Shown piece by piece: positions 1-8,103 of a stretch of 52,448 nucleotides of DNA. A program made the translations under genes and the position numbers. The stretch comes from an uncultured Halieaceae bacterium (GTDB lineage: Bacteria > Pseudomonadota > Gammaproteobacteria > Pseudomonadales > Halieaceae). Where the stretch lies: the NCBI GenBank assembly GCA_913048575.1, contig CAJWWJ010000002.1, positions 1 to 52,448 on the forward strand, given 5' to 3'. How positions within the stretch are numbered: the stretch's first letter is position 1; every line of letters starts with the position of its first letter. The notes beneath the pieces were generated by a model. The model ran no database searches and had not been told where the DNA came from. It was given only the letters and a program-made list of their open reading frames with translations.

Positions 1-36
1 GTTTAAGCCGTCCTGTTTAAGCCGTCCTGTTTAAGC
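1..36. repeat. 14-bp tandem repeat over the cpdA stop codon
   Basis: The unit GTTTAAGCCGTCCT occurs twice in perfect tandem (1-14 and 15-28), and its first 8 bases recur at 29-36. The cpdA stop codon (TTA on the plus strand, 31-33) lies in the third, partial copy, so each copy carries a potential minus-strand TAA. The array may continue beyond the window edge. It looks like a slippage microduplication at a gene end; no regulatory role is evident. Confidence 0.85.
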
Positions 37-855
37 ATAGCCGCGCGAGGTCAGATCAACCGTAAAGGTCTCATCAACCACTCGCAACACGTCAGCTTCC
101 CACTGCCCATCCTCGTGCAGCGCTAATAATCGACACCCCGGTGCCACATCATCAACCTGAAACTGAGCAGATCCTGGCGCGAACTGAACGCAGGTAGAGG
201 GCGCTGTCAGGCATTGTACGCCGCGATGCGCCTGAACAGAATCCTGATGAACATGTCCCGATACCACCACTCCCCGGTTACCCAGCGGGATTAACAGGTC
301 GAGCGCCTCCGACGCATTCCGCACGTTTTGTTCATCGAGCCAGGCGCACCCCACTGGCATCAACGGATGATGTGTCGCTACGAGCAGCGGTCTATCCGTC
401 TTGATCGCTTGCTGAACCGCTTTGCTTAAAGCCAGTAATTCCGAGTCAGCCAGCAGCCCAGCTACTGCGCCGGGTTGTTGCGTATTCAGCATGACAATAT
501 CCCAGTGGGACAGTCCAATGTTGCGTCTAAAATAATGCGCCAACGGATGGCTCGCCTGCCAAATGGCATCATGGTTTCCCGGCAACCAAAAACTGGGGAT
601 GCCCAGCGGCTCAATCAACGTGCACAATCTTTCGTAGGCTTTTTCACTCTCGTCACCAGCCAAATCACCAGTTAATAACAGTGCGTCCACACGCTCTTGC
701 CCAGCAATCAAACGACAAACGGCTGCCAGTGACTGATCGGTATCAATGCCTACGAGCCGCCCTCCGGATTCAGCCATGAGATGCGTATCTGATAGTTGGA
801 GGATCCGCGCCGAGCCGGGCGTAATGAGCGCGGTCTCGCCGCTGAGCGGGGTCAT
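31..855 (-). CDS. cpdA: 3',5'-cyclic-AMP phosphodiesterase CpdA (Icc)
   Basis: This is a calcineurin-like metallophosphoesterase of the CpdA/Icc family, which hydrolyses cAMP in the cytoplasm and so dampens CRP/Vfr-type signalling. The dinuclear metal site motifs appear in order: LSDTHL near residue 22, TGDLAGD near 62, GNHD near 93, ATHHP near 160 and SGHVH near 200. Its 274 aa match the family length. The ATG overlaps the yqiB stop in an ATGA junction, indicating translational coupling; yqiB-cpdA is a known enterobacterial and pseudomonad pair. The 3' end runs into a short tandem repeat at the window edge. Confidence 0.93.
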   Translation of the reverse strand: MTPLSGETALITPGSARILQLSDTHLMAESGGRLVGIDTDQSLAAVCRLIAGQERVDALLLTGDLAGDESEKAYERLCTLIEPLGIPSFWLPGNHDAIWQASHPLAHYFRRNIGLSHWDIVMLNTQQPGAVAGLLADSELLALSKAVQQAIKTDRPLLVATHHPLMPVGCAWLDEQNVRNASEALDLLIPLGNRGVVVSGHVHQDSVQAHRGVQCLTAPSTCVQFAPGSAQFQVDDVAPGCRLLALHEDGQWEADVLRVVDETFTVDLTSRGYA

Positions 856-1337
856 GGCGCTGAGGTATCGGCGTCAGGCAATACCGTGTCGGCTGAACGC
901 CCGTGGGTCAAGCAAAACGATAGCAGTTCGGATGCAAATCGATTTTGCTGATATTTTTCGTCCCGCTGCAGCATGTCAGGATTGGGATACCGATACCGGG
1001 CCTCAAAACGGCGTGACGTGCTGCAGTGCACTATCTCAGCCATTCTGGCGTCATGATAAAGCCTGAGATCAAAGTAACTGCCCGCCCACACTCTGGGGGT
1101 GGCACTGTGATAACGCAGCCGCATGTCAGTGGTGTAACGGCCACGGGCCGTGACCTCAAGTGCCACCGTGACATCACCAGCAGCAAAATCCCAGTCTGAA
1201 CGCTGCTCGTAATCGGGAAACAACCGCATGAGACGATGGTAGTTAACCTCGCAGAGCGCATGCAGATCTGCCAGATCTATTTGATAACCGCGACGCTGTC
1301 GCCGGCGCAATGCCGTCCGGTTTTTCTTTTCAGTCAT
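852..1337 (-). CDS. yqiB: YqiB-like DUF1249 protein
   Basis: This encodes a 161-aa cytoplasmic protein of the DUF1249 (YqiB) family, whose biochemical role is not known. The sequence is basic at the N terminus, followed by the family region around LCEVNYHRLMRLFPDY and a C-terminal part rich in Arg, Tyr and Pro (ARYRYPNPDM). The ORF track extends it to 1496, but that would overlap the divergent tolC start and add 53 residues unlike the family, so the internal ATG at 1337 was chosen. It overlaps cpdA by 4 bp. In E. coli nudF sits upstream of this gene next to tolC; here nudF is absent and yqiB faces tolC directly. Confidence 0.85.
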   Translation of the reverse strand: MTEKKNRTALRRRQRRGYQIDLADLHALCEVNYHRLMRLFPDYEQRSDWDFAAGDVTVALEVTARGRYTTDMRLRYHSATPRVWAGSYFDLRLYHDARMAEIVHCSTSRRFEARYRYPNPDMLQRDEKYQQNRFASELLSFCLTHGRSADTVLPDADTSAP

Positions 1338-1462
1338 AGGCGCTAGTGTATCAAGGCCCTGCCCCCCCGCGAACAGCCAAAATCTTAACGGCTTTGGATG
1401 CTTAAAAACGCTGCTCGCAGTGGTAGACTCGCCTCCTTTATACCTGCTAGGTACTACGCCAC
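1338..1462. promoter_or_regulatory. divergent yqiB/tolC intergenic region
   Basis: This 125-bp gap separates divergently transcribed yqiB and tolC and must hold both promoters. A weak plus-strand pair TTAAAA, 16 bp, TAGACT lies near 1410-1437, but neither hexamer is strong. An AAGGAGG-like sequence on the minus strand (1434-1440) has no start codon at a useful distance, so it is probably chance. Confidence 0.3.
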
Positions 1463-2899
1463 ATGATGAAGCTCCAACGCCGCTTTTGCGCTCCACTCAC
1501 CCCCTTGGCCGCTTTTGTTCTCAGCTGGGTCAGTGTCACTGCCCAGGCCGATACGCTGGTTGATATTTATGAGTTGGCACTCGAGAACGACGCGCTACTC
1601 AGAACCAAGGTGGCACAGTATGGGGCCGATTTAGAGCTCGAGAACCTCGCGCGCGCACCCCTGCTACCTCAAGCGGTGGCGGGATATCAGGTGTCAGAAA
1701 CTGAAACAGACACGACATCACCCACCATTATTCAGGACCCAAACCTGGGCTTTGTCGTCATTGATGGCAATTCGGTGAGAAATATCGACAACGAGGGTTA
1801 CGACGTCAGTTTGTCGCAAACGCTGTTTAATCTGTCGGCCTGGTTTGGCTGGCGAGCGGGCAAAGAAACCTCACGCCAAGCAGAAGCGAACCTCGCTGCA
1901 GCGCAGCAGGACCTGATTGTACGCGTGGTACAGGCCTATTTTGCAGTTTTGAGAGCACAGGACAATCTACGCGCTTCGCAAGCTCAAGAGCGTGCCTTTG
2001 AACGCCAACTAGAGCAGACGCGCCAACGCTTTGAGGTAGGTCTCATTGCTATCACCGATGTGTATGAAGCAGAAGCGGCCAGAGACTTAGCCCAAGTAAC
2101 CCGTATCGTCGACGAAAATAACGTTGCGGTAGCGAAAGAAAATCTGTCGGTGTTAACGGGTCAGGCCCCTGGCGCGCTTTACGTGTTGGGAGAGGAGTTT
2201 GACCCCAGACTTCCCGAGCCCAGTGATCGATCGGAATGGGTTGATTTTGCGCTATCCAATAACAGTGAGCTTGCGGCCGCGCGTTATGCCGAAGAAGCCG
2301 CGCGTCAAAATGCCACCTCTTCCAAGATGGAGCACGCACCGACGGTCACCGCGACTTATCGTTATCAAGATACCGAAACGACTGGCAGCATCGATCAAAA
2401 CCCCCCTAGCCTGTTCAATCTGCCGCCAAACTCGGATCAAACCAATGAGACGTGGCAAGTCAGATTTGACATGCCGTTATTTTCTGGCGGCGCGGTCAGC
2501 GCTAACCGGCGACGCGCCGCAGAGCAATTCAATGTCGCCCGTGAATCACGCATCAACCTGACCCGCAATACCGTCACGCAAGCGCGATCCCTGCACATGA
2601 CCGTCGTATCAGATGTTTCTAGAGTCAAAGCGAGACAGCAGTCAATCATCTCCAGCCAAAGTGCACTCGACGCGACGCAAGCTGGCTATGAGGTCGGCAC
2701 GCGTAACATCGTAGACGTACTCAATGCGCAAAATAAGGTGTTTGCGGCGCAACGTGACTACGCCAACAGTCGCTATGACTTCATCATCAATTCACTGAGG
2801 CTCAAAGAGGTCGCGGGCACGCTATCTCCAGAGGATATCGCTCGGCTGGAGAGCTTTTTACTGCAGCCCGTCGCGCCGACAGCATCTGCTGCTGAGTAG
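1463..2899 (+). CDS. tolC: TolC-family outer membrane channel
   Basis: This is the outer membrane efflux/type I secretion channel of the TolC family, which forms a trimeric beta-barrel with a periplasmic alpha-helical tunnel and docks to RND, ABC or MFS pumps. Residues 1-29 are a signal peptide ending AQA before DTL. Two OEP repeats follow (about 30-235 and 250-450), rich in Gln/Ala coiled-coil segments, with the repeat signature RFEVGLIAITDV in the first and GYEVGTRNIVDV in the second. The 478-aa length fits the family. Two ATGs stand in tandem at 1463 and 1466. The gene is divergent from yqiB, as tolC is from nudF-yqiB in E. coli, and ends 1 bp from the convergent waaA stop. Confidence 0.93.
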   Translation: MMKLQRRFCAPLTPLAAFVLSWVSVTAQADTLVDIYELALENDALLRTKVAQYGADLELENLARAPLLPQAVAGYQVSETETDTTSPTIIQDPNLGFVVIDGNSVRNIDNEGYDVSLSQTLFNLSAWFGWRAGKETSRQAEANLAAAQQDLIVRVVQAYFAVLRAQDNLRASQAQERAFERQLEQTRQRFEVGLIAITDVYEAEAARDLAQVTRIVDENNVAVAKENLSVLTGQAPGALYVLGEEFDPRLPEPSDRSEWVDFALSNNSELAAARYAEEAARQNATSSKMEHAPTVTATYRYQDTETTGSIDQNPPSLFNLPPNSDQTNETWQVRFDMPLFSGGAVSANRRRAAEQFNVARESRINLTRNTVTQARSLHMTVVSDVSRVKARQQSIISSQSALDATQAGYEVGTRNIVDVLNAQNKVFAAQRDYANSRYDFIINSLRLKEVAGTLSPEDIARLESFLLQPVAPTASAAE

Positions 2900-2900
2900 G

Positions 2901-4217
2901 TCAGGGCAAGTGGGCTGATAACACCGCCCATTGTGCCTCTATCACACCGCTTTGCGCTGACTGGAACGCGCCAGCACGAGCTCCTATTTCAGTGGCTTGA
3001 CGCCGATCTGAATCCGGCCCGATCAAACCCATCACAGCGTCGGTTAGCGTCGGAAGCTCAACTTGTATGGCGCCACCACATCGCACTAAGTCACGGTACA
3101 TGGTCGCAAAGTTAAACGTGTGAGAGCCAGTAAGAATAGGCAACTGCCACACCGCCGCTTCTAATGGGTTGTGGCCGCCGTGAGGCACCAAACTCCCGCC
3201 GACAAATACCAAATCGGCAAAACCGGTGAGCGCGCCCAAAGACCCTAAGGTATCAATCAGCAATACGTCATCCGATCGTTGCATGTCGCGCTGCTCACTA
3301 TGACGTATTACCTGTAAAGCCTGCATCGCCGGCAGTGCAAGAATGGAGTCTGCGCGCTCTGGGTGACGCGGTGCCAACATCAACAGCGCGTTCGGCGAGA
3401 CGCCCTTCAAGGCTAAAAACGCGTTTAATACAGCCTCCTCCTCTCCGGGGTGTGTGCTGGCAGCCAACCAAACAGGTCTATCTTGAAGCGCCCCGCCCAG
3501 CCGCTGATGCTCAGCCTGATAAGCCGCCCGCAACGCCTGCGGATCCAACGCAAATTTTAAATTCCCCGTTACGACGACCTGATCAGGGCATGCACCCAGC
3601 GCAACCAGTCGCCTCGCGTCAGCGCGTTCCTGGGCGGCAATTGTCGAAAAAGAGGCAAGCGTCGGGCGGATCACGCTCGACACGCGCGCATACCCTCTGG
3701 CAGATCGTTTTGACAGACGAGCATTCAGCAGCACCACGGGTATGGCTTCCGCATGCGCCTGTACCACCATATTGGGCCAAATTTCAGTCTCAACAAATAC
3801 GCCAACACGGGGCTGCCAATGAGTAAGAAAGCGACGCACCGCGCCTGGGGTATCAAAAGGAATCCAATCACTAAAAACCCGCTCACCAAAACGTTGTCGA
3901 ACTTGAGCGGCGCCGGTTGGCGTCGTCGACGTAATGAGCAGGGAGAGGTCGTCCCGATCACCCAGCAAACGCTCAATGAGCGGCGAAATCGCTAAGGTCT
4001 CACCAACCGAGACCGCGTGAATCCATATCAGCTTGCGTGGCCGAGACGCCGGCACGCTGCCATACCAGCCCAGGCGACGCCATAAATGCGCTCGATAACC
4101 CGACTGATTTCGCCCGCGCCACCAAAGACGCGCCAGAAAGAGTGGCACTAAGAGCCGCATCACCCAAGAATAAACAAGGAGATTAATAGAAAGGGACCAC
4201 CGGTTTCGAACGCTCAA
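2901..4217 (-). CDS. waaA: 3-deoxy-D-manno-octulosonic acid (Kdo) transferase WaaA/KdtA
   Basis: This is a GT30 glycosyltransferase that transfers Kdo from CMP-Kdo to lipid IVA at the inner face of the cytoplasmic membrane. An N-terminal hydrophobic anchor (about residues 10-30) is followed by WRGRNQSGYRAHLWRRLG, then IHAVSVGET with the family's catalytic Glu (about residue 73), FVETEIWPN, and the CMP-Kdo binding region GGSLVPHGGHNPLEAA near the C terminus. The start at 4217 is TTG. The next in-frame ATG (4160) would cut into the membrane anchor, which aligns with E. coli WaaA from about residue 13. The gene is convergent with tolC and probably shares a promoter region with the divergent methyltransferase. 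Confidence 0.93.
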   Translation of the reverse strand: MSVRNRWSLSINLLVYSWVMRLLVPLFLARLWWRGRNQSGYRAHLWRRLGWYGSVPASRPRKLIWIHAVSVGETLAISPLIERLLGDRDDLSLLITSTTPTGAAQVRQRFGERVFSDWIPFDTPGAVRRFLTHWQPRVGVFVETEIWPNMVVQAHAEAIPVVLLNARLSKRSARGYARVSSVIRPTLASFSTIAAQERADARRLVALGACPDQVVVTGNLKFALDPQALRAAYQAEHQRLGGALQDRPVWLAASTHPGEEEAVLNAFLALKGVSPNALLMLAPRHPERADSILALPAMQALQVIRHSEQRDMQRSDDVLLIDTLGSLGALTGFADLVFVGGSLVPHGGHNPLEAAVWQLPILTGSHTFNFATMYRDLVRCGGAIQVELPTLTDAVMGLIGPDSDRRQATEIGARAGAFQSAQSGVIEAQWAVLSAHLP

Positions 4218-4257
4218 GACAATCGTATACTCTCAAACTGATCAGAGGGAGCCTACC

Positions 4258-4869
4258 ATGCCACAGCCACCCCACGCCGATGTCCGTGGATTTTTGCCGG
4301 ACAATGAGGGCCTACAACTTTACGAGTGGGCGCTGGCCGCAACCGCTACTGGCCCTCTTTTGGAAATTGGAAGCTACTGCGGTCGCTCAACGATCTGGTT
4401 AGGTCAAGCCGCACAAGCGCGACAAACCGCCGTATTCGCAATAGACCATCATCGCGGCTCTGAGGAGCATCAAATAGGAGAGAGCCACCACGATGCTGAG
4501 TTAGTAAACGCCGAAGGATTATTCGATACCTTTGCGGCGTTTCGTCGCAATATTGTTCAGGCTGATCTCGAGCAAGTCGTCATTCCCATCGTTACCGGAA
4601 GTGCACAGTTCGCAGCTCATTGGGCGGGCCCATTAAGCGTCGTATTTATCGATGGTGGTCATAGCCTCGACGCGGCGCTCGCTGATTATCGCCACTGGGC
4701 CCCGCGTATCGAACCCGGCGGAATCCTCGCCATTCACGACGTTTTTCCAGACCCCGCTGACGGTGGTCAGGCGCCTTATACTATTTGGCGGTTGGCACAA
4801 CAATCAGGGCTCTTTACCCCCGAGGGAACAGTGGGAAGCCTGCGCGCCCTGCGCCGACTGGCGGGCTGA
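4258..4869 (+). CDS. class I SAM-dependent methyltransferase (Methyltransf_24-like)
   Basis: This is a 203-aa Rossmann-fold methyltransferase. Motif I is LLEIGSYCGRS (about residues 35-45), the acidic loop is FAIDHHRG, and the later strands carry VVFIDGGHS and ILAIHDVFPDP, the layout typical of the Methyltransf_24 group that methylates small molecules or sugars. The substrate cannot be told. A strong ribosome binding site (AGAGGGAG) precedes the ATG. It is divergent from waaA and ends 8 bp before the convergent toroid gene. With the second methyltransferase and the glycosyltransferase beyond it, it may belong to one glycan or glycolipid pathway, but that is inference. Confidence 0.8.
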   Translation: MPQPPHADVRGFLPDNEGLQLYEWALAATATGPLLEIGSYCGRSTIWLGQAAQARQTAVFAIDHHRGSEEHQIGESHHDAELVNAEGLFDTFAAFRRNIVQADLEQVVIPIVTGSAQFAAHWAGPLSVVFIDGGHSLDAALADYRHWAPRIEPGGILAIHDVFPDPADGGQAPYTIWRLAQQSGLFTPEGTVGSLRALRRLAG

Positions 4870-4877
4870 CGCACTCA

Positions 4878-5969
4878 CTAGACCCCCGCCTCCAGCGGAG
4901 GCGCCTCTAAAGAGTCATTCAGAGTCGAGCCCATAAATAGGCGGCACGCTGCGGTGTGCTCAGTCAGTGCGTCCGCTGCCAATAGCACGGCCCCCGCGGT
5001 CCACGTGGGCTTTTCTAATGGCCATAGCGTCCGTTCAGCAAACTGATACCCAGTCCACCATGCGCCATCATTATCTCGCCACTGCGCCAACCAGCTGAAT
5101 AATTCGGCTGCCTGCTCTCGCTGCCCCGCCGCCAATAACGCCAAGGTCAACTCGCAGGATTCTGCGACCGTGGCCCAGGGCTGGTGATTTTCACAGCGAC
5201 AGCCGATCCCGGGCTCAACAAATTCTGACCAACGACTGCTCAACCGCTGTTGCGCCGCTTCGCCTTCTACCACTCCGGTTAAGATCGGGTAAAACCAGTC
5301 CATTGCATAGCGAGACTTGCTCTCCCAAGTGCGATCAAAGCGCGCCGGCTTATGTCGTAATGCCTCACCGAGTCGTGACCTCGCGTTTTCCCAATGATCT
5401 CGCTTTTGGCCTAGCTGATCGGCGATCAATATGCCGCACTCCAGCGATTTGTAGATAGAACTGCAGCCGGTCACCAATGCGTCACCGAGTGGCGCACCCA
5501 CGCTGTCAACCGCCCAATCAATCTCGCCCTCTGGGCCCTGATAACGCAATACAAACTCTAGTGCGCGCACAACCACAGGAAACAACCGCTCGAGGAATAG
5601 GGCATCTTGTGCAATCAAAAAGTGATGCCATACCCCTGTCGCAATATAGGCTATGTAATTGGTCTCGCGTCGCTCCACTGATCGATCGGGTTGCCCCTCG
5701 CGATAACAGGCCCACCAGCTTCCATCGACAAGCTGCGTGTCTGACAGCCAGAGATAGGCGCGCTCTGCCGCATCGATTTCACCGGCAATACTCAGCGCCA
5801 TCGCTGCCTCGGTGTGATCCCAGGGGTCAGTGTGCCCTCCCTCGAACCATGGTATTTCGCCAGATGGCCTTTGAGTCTTCAGGATAAAGTCGACCGTTGG
5901 CCGCAACCAGCTGTCAGGATACGAGCCGCCGCTCAGTCGCATGGTCTGCACAGATCGAGCCGTCATCAT
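4878..5969 (-). CDS. alpha/alpha-toroid protein with QW motifs ('prenyltransferase'-like), unknown function
   Basis: This 363-aa protein resembles the prenyltransferase/squalene-oxidase-repeat superfamily. Four QW-type motifs (Q-x-G-x-W) can be read: QRPSGEIPW (33-41), QLVDGSWW (79-86), QGPEGEIDW (144-152) and QWRDNDGAWW (296-305). It is about half the length of squalene-hopene cyclases and shows no DXDD acid motif, so cyclase activity is unlikely. Conserved-looking aromatic and acidic patches (DPWDHTEAAMAL, RETNYIAY) would line the toroid cavity and could bind a glycan or lipid. There is no signal peptide or membrane segment. The ATG overlaps the upstream methyltransferase stop (ATGATGA), so it is the last gene of a GT4-methyltransferase-toroid operon. 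Confidence 0.75.
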   Translation of the reverse strand: MMTARSVQTMRLSGGSYPDSWLRPTVDFILKTQRPSGEIPWFEGGHTDPWDHTEAAMALSIAGEIDAAERAYLWLSDTQLVDGSWWACYREGQPDRSVERRETNYIAYIATGVWHHFLIAQDALFLERLFPVVVRALEFVLRYQGPEGEIDWAVDSVGAPLGDALVTGCSSIYKSLECGILIADQLGQKRDHWENARSRLGEALRHKPARFDRTWESKSRYAMDWFYPILTGVVEGEAAQQRLSSRWSEFVEPGIGCRCENHQPWATVAESCELTLALLAAGQREQAAELFSWLAQWRDNDGAWWTGYQFAERTLWPLEKPTWTAGAVLLAADALTEHTAACRLFMGSTLNDSLEAPPLEAGV

Positions 5970-6673
5970 GCGGGCTTAGTAAAATACAAAATAATGCTTT
6001 TACCCATAAACGGATTGAGTAACACATCGATCGCACGGGTCAGCCATGGCTTTTTCATCAAGTCCCACACGAGGAGGCGGTGATAAGCTTTAACCAGCCA
6101 AGGCTCTCGGTCGAGGCGCCAAAAAAGGCACTTTAACCACCAGTAAGGCACGTGCAAGGCATGAGCGCTGCCCCGGCCAACACAGATAAAACCCAAACGC
6201 TCCACTTCACGACGGAGATGCGTGGCATCAAAAATACGAATATGCCCACCAGGGGTCGTTCGATACCCCTCACTCAAACGCCAGCAAATCCACTCTGGCC
6301 ATTGGCGCGGCACACTGATCCCCAGTTTGCCACCGGGTTTTAAAACCCGCATGGCCTCCTCCAGCACCAGAAGGTAGTTTGGGATGTGCTCTAATATCTC
6401 ACTGGCAATCACGACATCGGCGGTATTATCAGCGATGGGCAGAACGGTGGCATCACCCACTCCAAATCCAATCTCACCCTGAGGCGAATGACACTGCATA
6501 TCGCTCATTCTTTCAGTAGCAGTCGCTAGCGCCGTTTCAGAAAGATCGATACCCACTGCGTGAACATCGGGCAAACAATAAGCTGCCAAGGAATGTCGAC
6601 CCTCTCCACAACCGATATCCAAGCACAGATCACCTGGTTTCAACGCCAATTCGTCTAAATCCAGCGTCAACAT
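5966..6673 (-). CDS. class I SAM-dependent methyltransferase (Methyltransf_11-like)
   Basis: This 235-aa protein has a canonical SAM fold: CLDIGCGEGRHS (about 17-28), GIDLSETAL (about 41-49), DVVIASEILEHI (about 84-95) and VLKPGGKLGISVPR (about 109-122). The C-terminal third is rich in Trp, Leu and basic residues (HVPYWWLKCLFWRLDREPW), suggesting membrane-surface association and perhaps a lipid-linked substrate. It overlaps the GT4 stop upstream by 7 bp and the toroid gene start downstream by 4 bp, so all three are almost certainly cotranscribed. It could methylate a sugar or lipid intermediate made by the neighbouring glycosyltransferase; the substrate is unknown. Confidence 0.82.
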   Translation of the reverse strand: MLTLDLDELALKPGDLCLDIGCGEGRHSLAAYCLPDVHAVGIDLSETALATATERMSDMQCHSPQGEIGFGVGDATVLPIADNTADVVIASEILEHIPNYLLVLEEAMRVLKPGGKLGISVPRQWPEWICWRLSEGYRTTPGGHIRIFDATHLRREVERLGFICVGRGSAHALHVPYWWLKCLFWRLDREPWLVKAYHRLLVWDLMKKPWLTRAIDVLLNPFMGKSIILYFTKPA

Positions 6674-7911
6674 GAATCAATGCATCGCCGATACTGCTCG
6701 ACCATCAGTCGTGCGCAGACCGACCAAGAGAAAGTGCGATGCGCGCGGTGTTGCCCTCGATTGATCAGCTCGGCAGCGACATCGGCCTCGGACAACACCA
6801 CATCAACCGCCTCAGCAAGCGCTTTAGCATCGCCGGCAGGCACCAATAACCCGCCATCACCCACCACTTCTGCTAACGCACCACCATCACTCGATACCAG
6901 TGGAATACCCGACGCCATCGCTTCGACAGCCGGCAAGCCAAACCCCTCATAAAGTGATGGGACCACTGCGACCGTGCTCTCTGCGTACAAGCGAACAATA
7001 TCAGCGTGGGAAGCGCCGCCTACAAAGTGAATGCGGTCACCGAGTTGTAGTTGACTGATCAGCGCCTCGGTGTCACCCCCGGGCTTCGGTGAGGCAATTA
7101 ACACCAACTGCAATGCCGGTCGGTCAGCGCTGAGTAATTTAAACGCCTGCAACAATACAGCCAAGCCCTTTAAGGGCGCGTCAGCAGACGCTGTCGCGAT
7201 CAACTGAGCGGGTTTTCGGGTGACATCGGGCAACGCTCGGAACAACTCAGTATCCACCCCATTGGGTATGACCTGGATCGCACTGGGCAGCACACCAAAG
7301 TCTGTGGCAATGTCAGCTGCTGAAGCTCTCGAGACGGTCACAATGTGATTCAGTTGCGCAGCCACTCGCGCCTGCATCGTTAAAAAAGAATGCCAGCGGC
7401 GAACCAATAATCGCGCACGCCAGCCTGACGCACCGGCCAACGCCACGTTTAAATCGCGACTAATAGGATGATGAATCGTGGTCACGACGGGCAGGCCCGC
7501 CTGTTGCAGATCAAGAATGCCATCTGCCAGCGTTTGGTTGTCGTGTATGACATCAAAGTGCTGGGCATGGGCCAGTATCCAATCACGTGCGCGTTCACCA
7601 AAGGTCCAAGGCTCAACGAAGCCGCCGCTTAATTTGCTAATCCACTCTCGCCGATTCAAAGGGTCGCGCAGTTCAGTTCGTGTGACGCTGCCCAAATCTC
7701 GGGCGTATAGATCAAGACTCGGTAGCTTAACCAGCCTGACAGTGTCAGCGAGGTCTGGATAGGGCGGCCCCGAAATCACCGTCACCTCATGACCCAATGC
7801 CGTCAACGATTGACTGAGATAACGCAGATAAACGCCCTGCCCGCCCGAAAAAGGGGCTGACCGATAACCCAACAGCGCAATACGGAGGCCGCGCTCAGGG
7901 CGCTGATCCAT
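6667..7911 (-). CDS. GT4-family glycosyltransferase
   Basis: This 414-aa GT-B fold enzyme belongs to family GT4, the retaining glycosyltransferases that use nucleotide-sugar donors. The N-terminal acceptor domain begins LRIALLGYRSAPFSGGQGVY with the glycine-rich loop. The linker region shows VIPNGVDTELF (about residue 215). The donor domain carries the EX7E motif in EGFGLPAVE (about 322-330) and ends in a helix rich in Arg. No membrane segment is seen. It heads the operon followed by the methyltransferase and the toroid protein, and is divergent from rmlA, so dTDP-rhamnose is one possible donor. The ribosome binding site is weak. Confidence 0.88.
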   Translation of the reverse strand: MDQRPERGLRIALLGYRSAPFSGGQGVYLRYLSQSLTALGHEVTVISGPPYPDLADTVRLVKLPSLDLYARDLGSVTRTELRDPLNRREWISKLSGGFVEPWTFGERARDWILAHAQHFDVIHDNQTLADGILDLQQAGLPVVTTIHHPISRDLNVALAGASGWRARLLVRRWHSFLTMQARVAAQLNHIVTVSRASAADIATDFGVLPSAIQVIPNGVDTELFRALPDVTRKPAQLIATASADAPLKGLAVLLQAFKLLSADRPALQLVLIASPKPGGDTEALISQLQLGDRIHFVGGASHADIVRLYAESTVAVVPSLYEGFGLPAVEAMASGIPLVSSDGGALAEVVGDGGLLVPAGDAKALAEAVDVVLSEADVAAELINRGQHRAHRTFSWSVCARLMVEQYRRCIDSC

Positions 7912-8103
7912 CCCAGTGAGCGCAGGATGAGGCGAATGAATCGGCGCGTTAATGGGTTACTCCTGGTCGAGAAAACTAATGGCAGTCTGCCTGCCACAAT
8001 ATCGGCTGACAGCGTCAAAGTACAGCGGCGCTGAGTGTATCGCCCACTCGCCAAGCCTGCCACCGGGCTGTAGACTGCCAGCGTCTTATAAAGTCATACT
8101 TTT
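7912..8103. promoter_or_regulatory. divergent GT4/rmlA intergenic region
   Basis: This 192-bp gap holds the promoters of the GT4 operon (minus) and rmlA-rmlC (plus). A TATAAA sequence at 8087-8092 resembles a -10 element, but it lies only 11 bp before the rmlA ATG, has no good -35, and no ribosome binding site precedes rmlA. If real, the rmlA mRNA would be nearly leaderless. No coding sequence is supported here. Confidence 0.3.

Noticed and set aside
3335-3826. 163-aa plus-strand ORF inside waaA
   Set aside because: It is antisense to a well-supported gene, with low-complexity Arg/Pro composition typical of shadow frames.
4878-5969. Squalene-hopene cyclase or prenyltransferase enzyme
   Set aside because: QW-type motifs are present, but the protein is half the usual length and lacks DXDD, so a catalytic cyclase is not supported.
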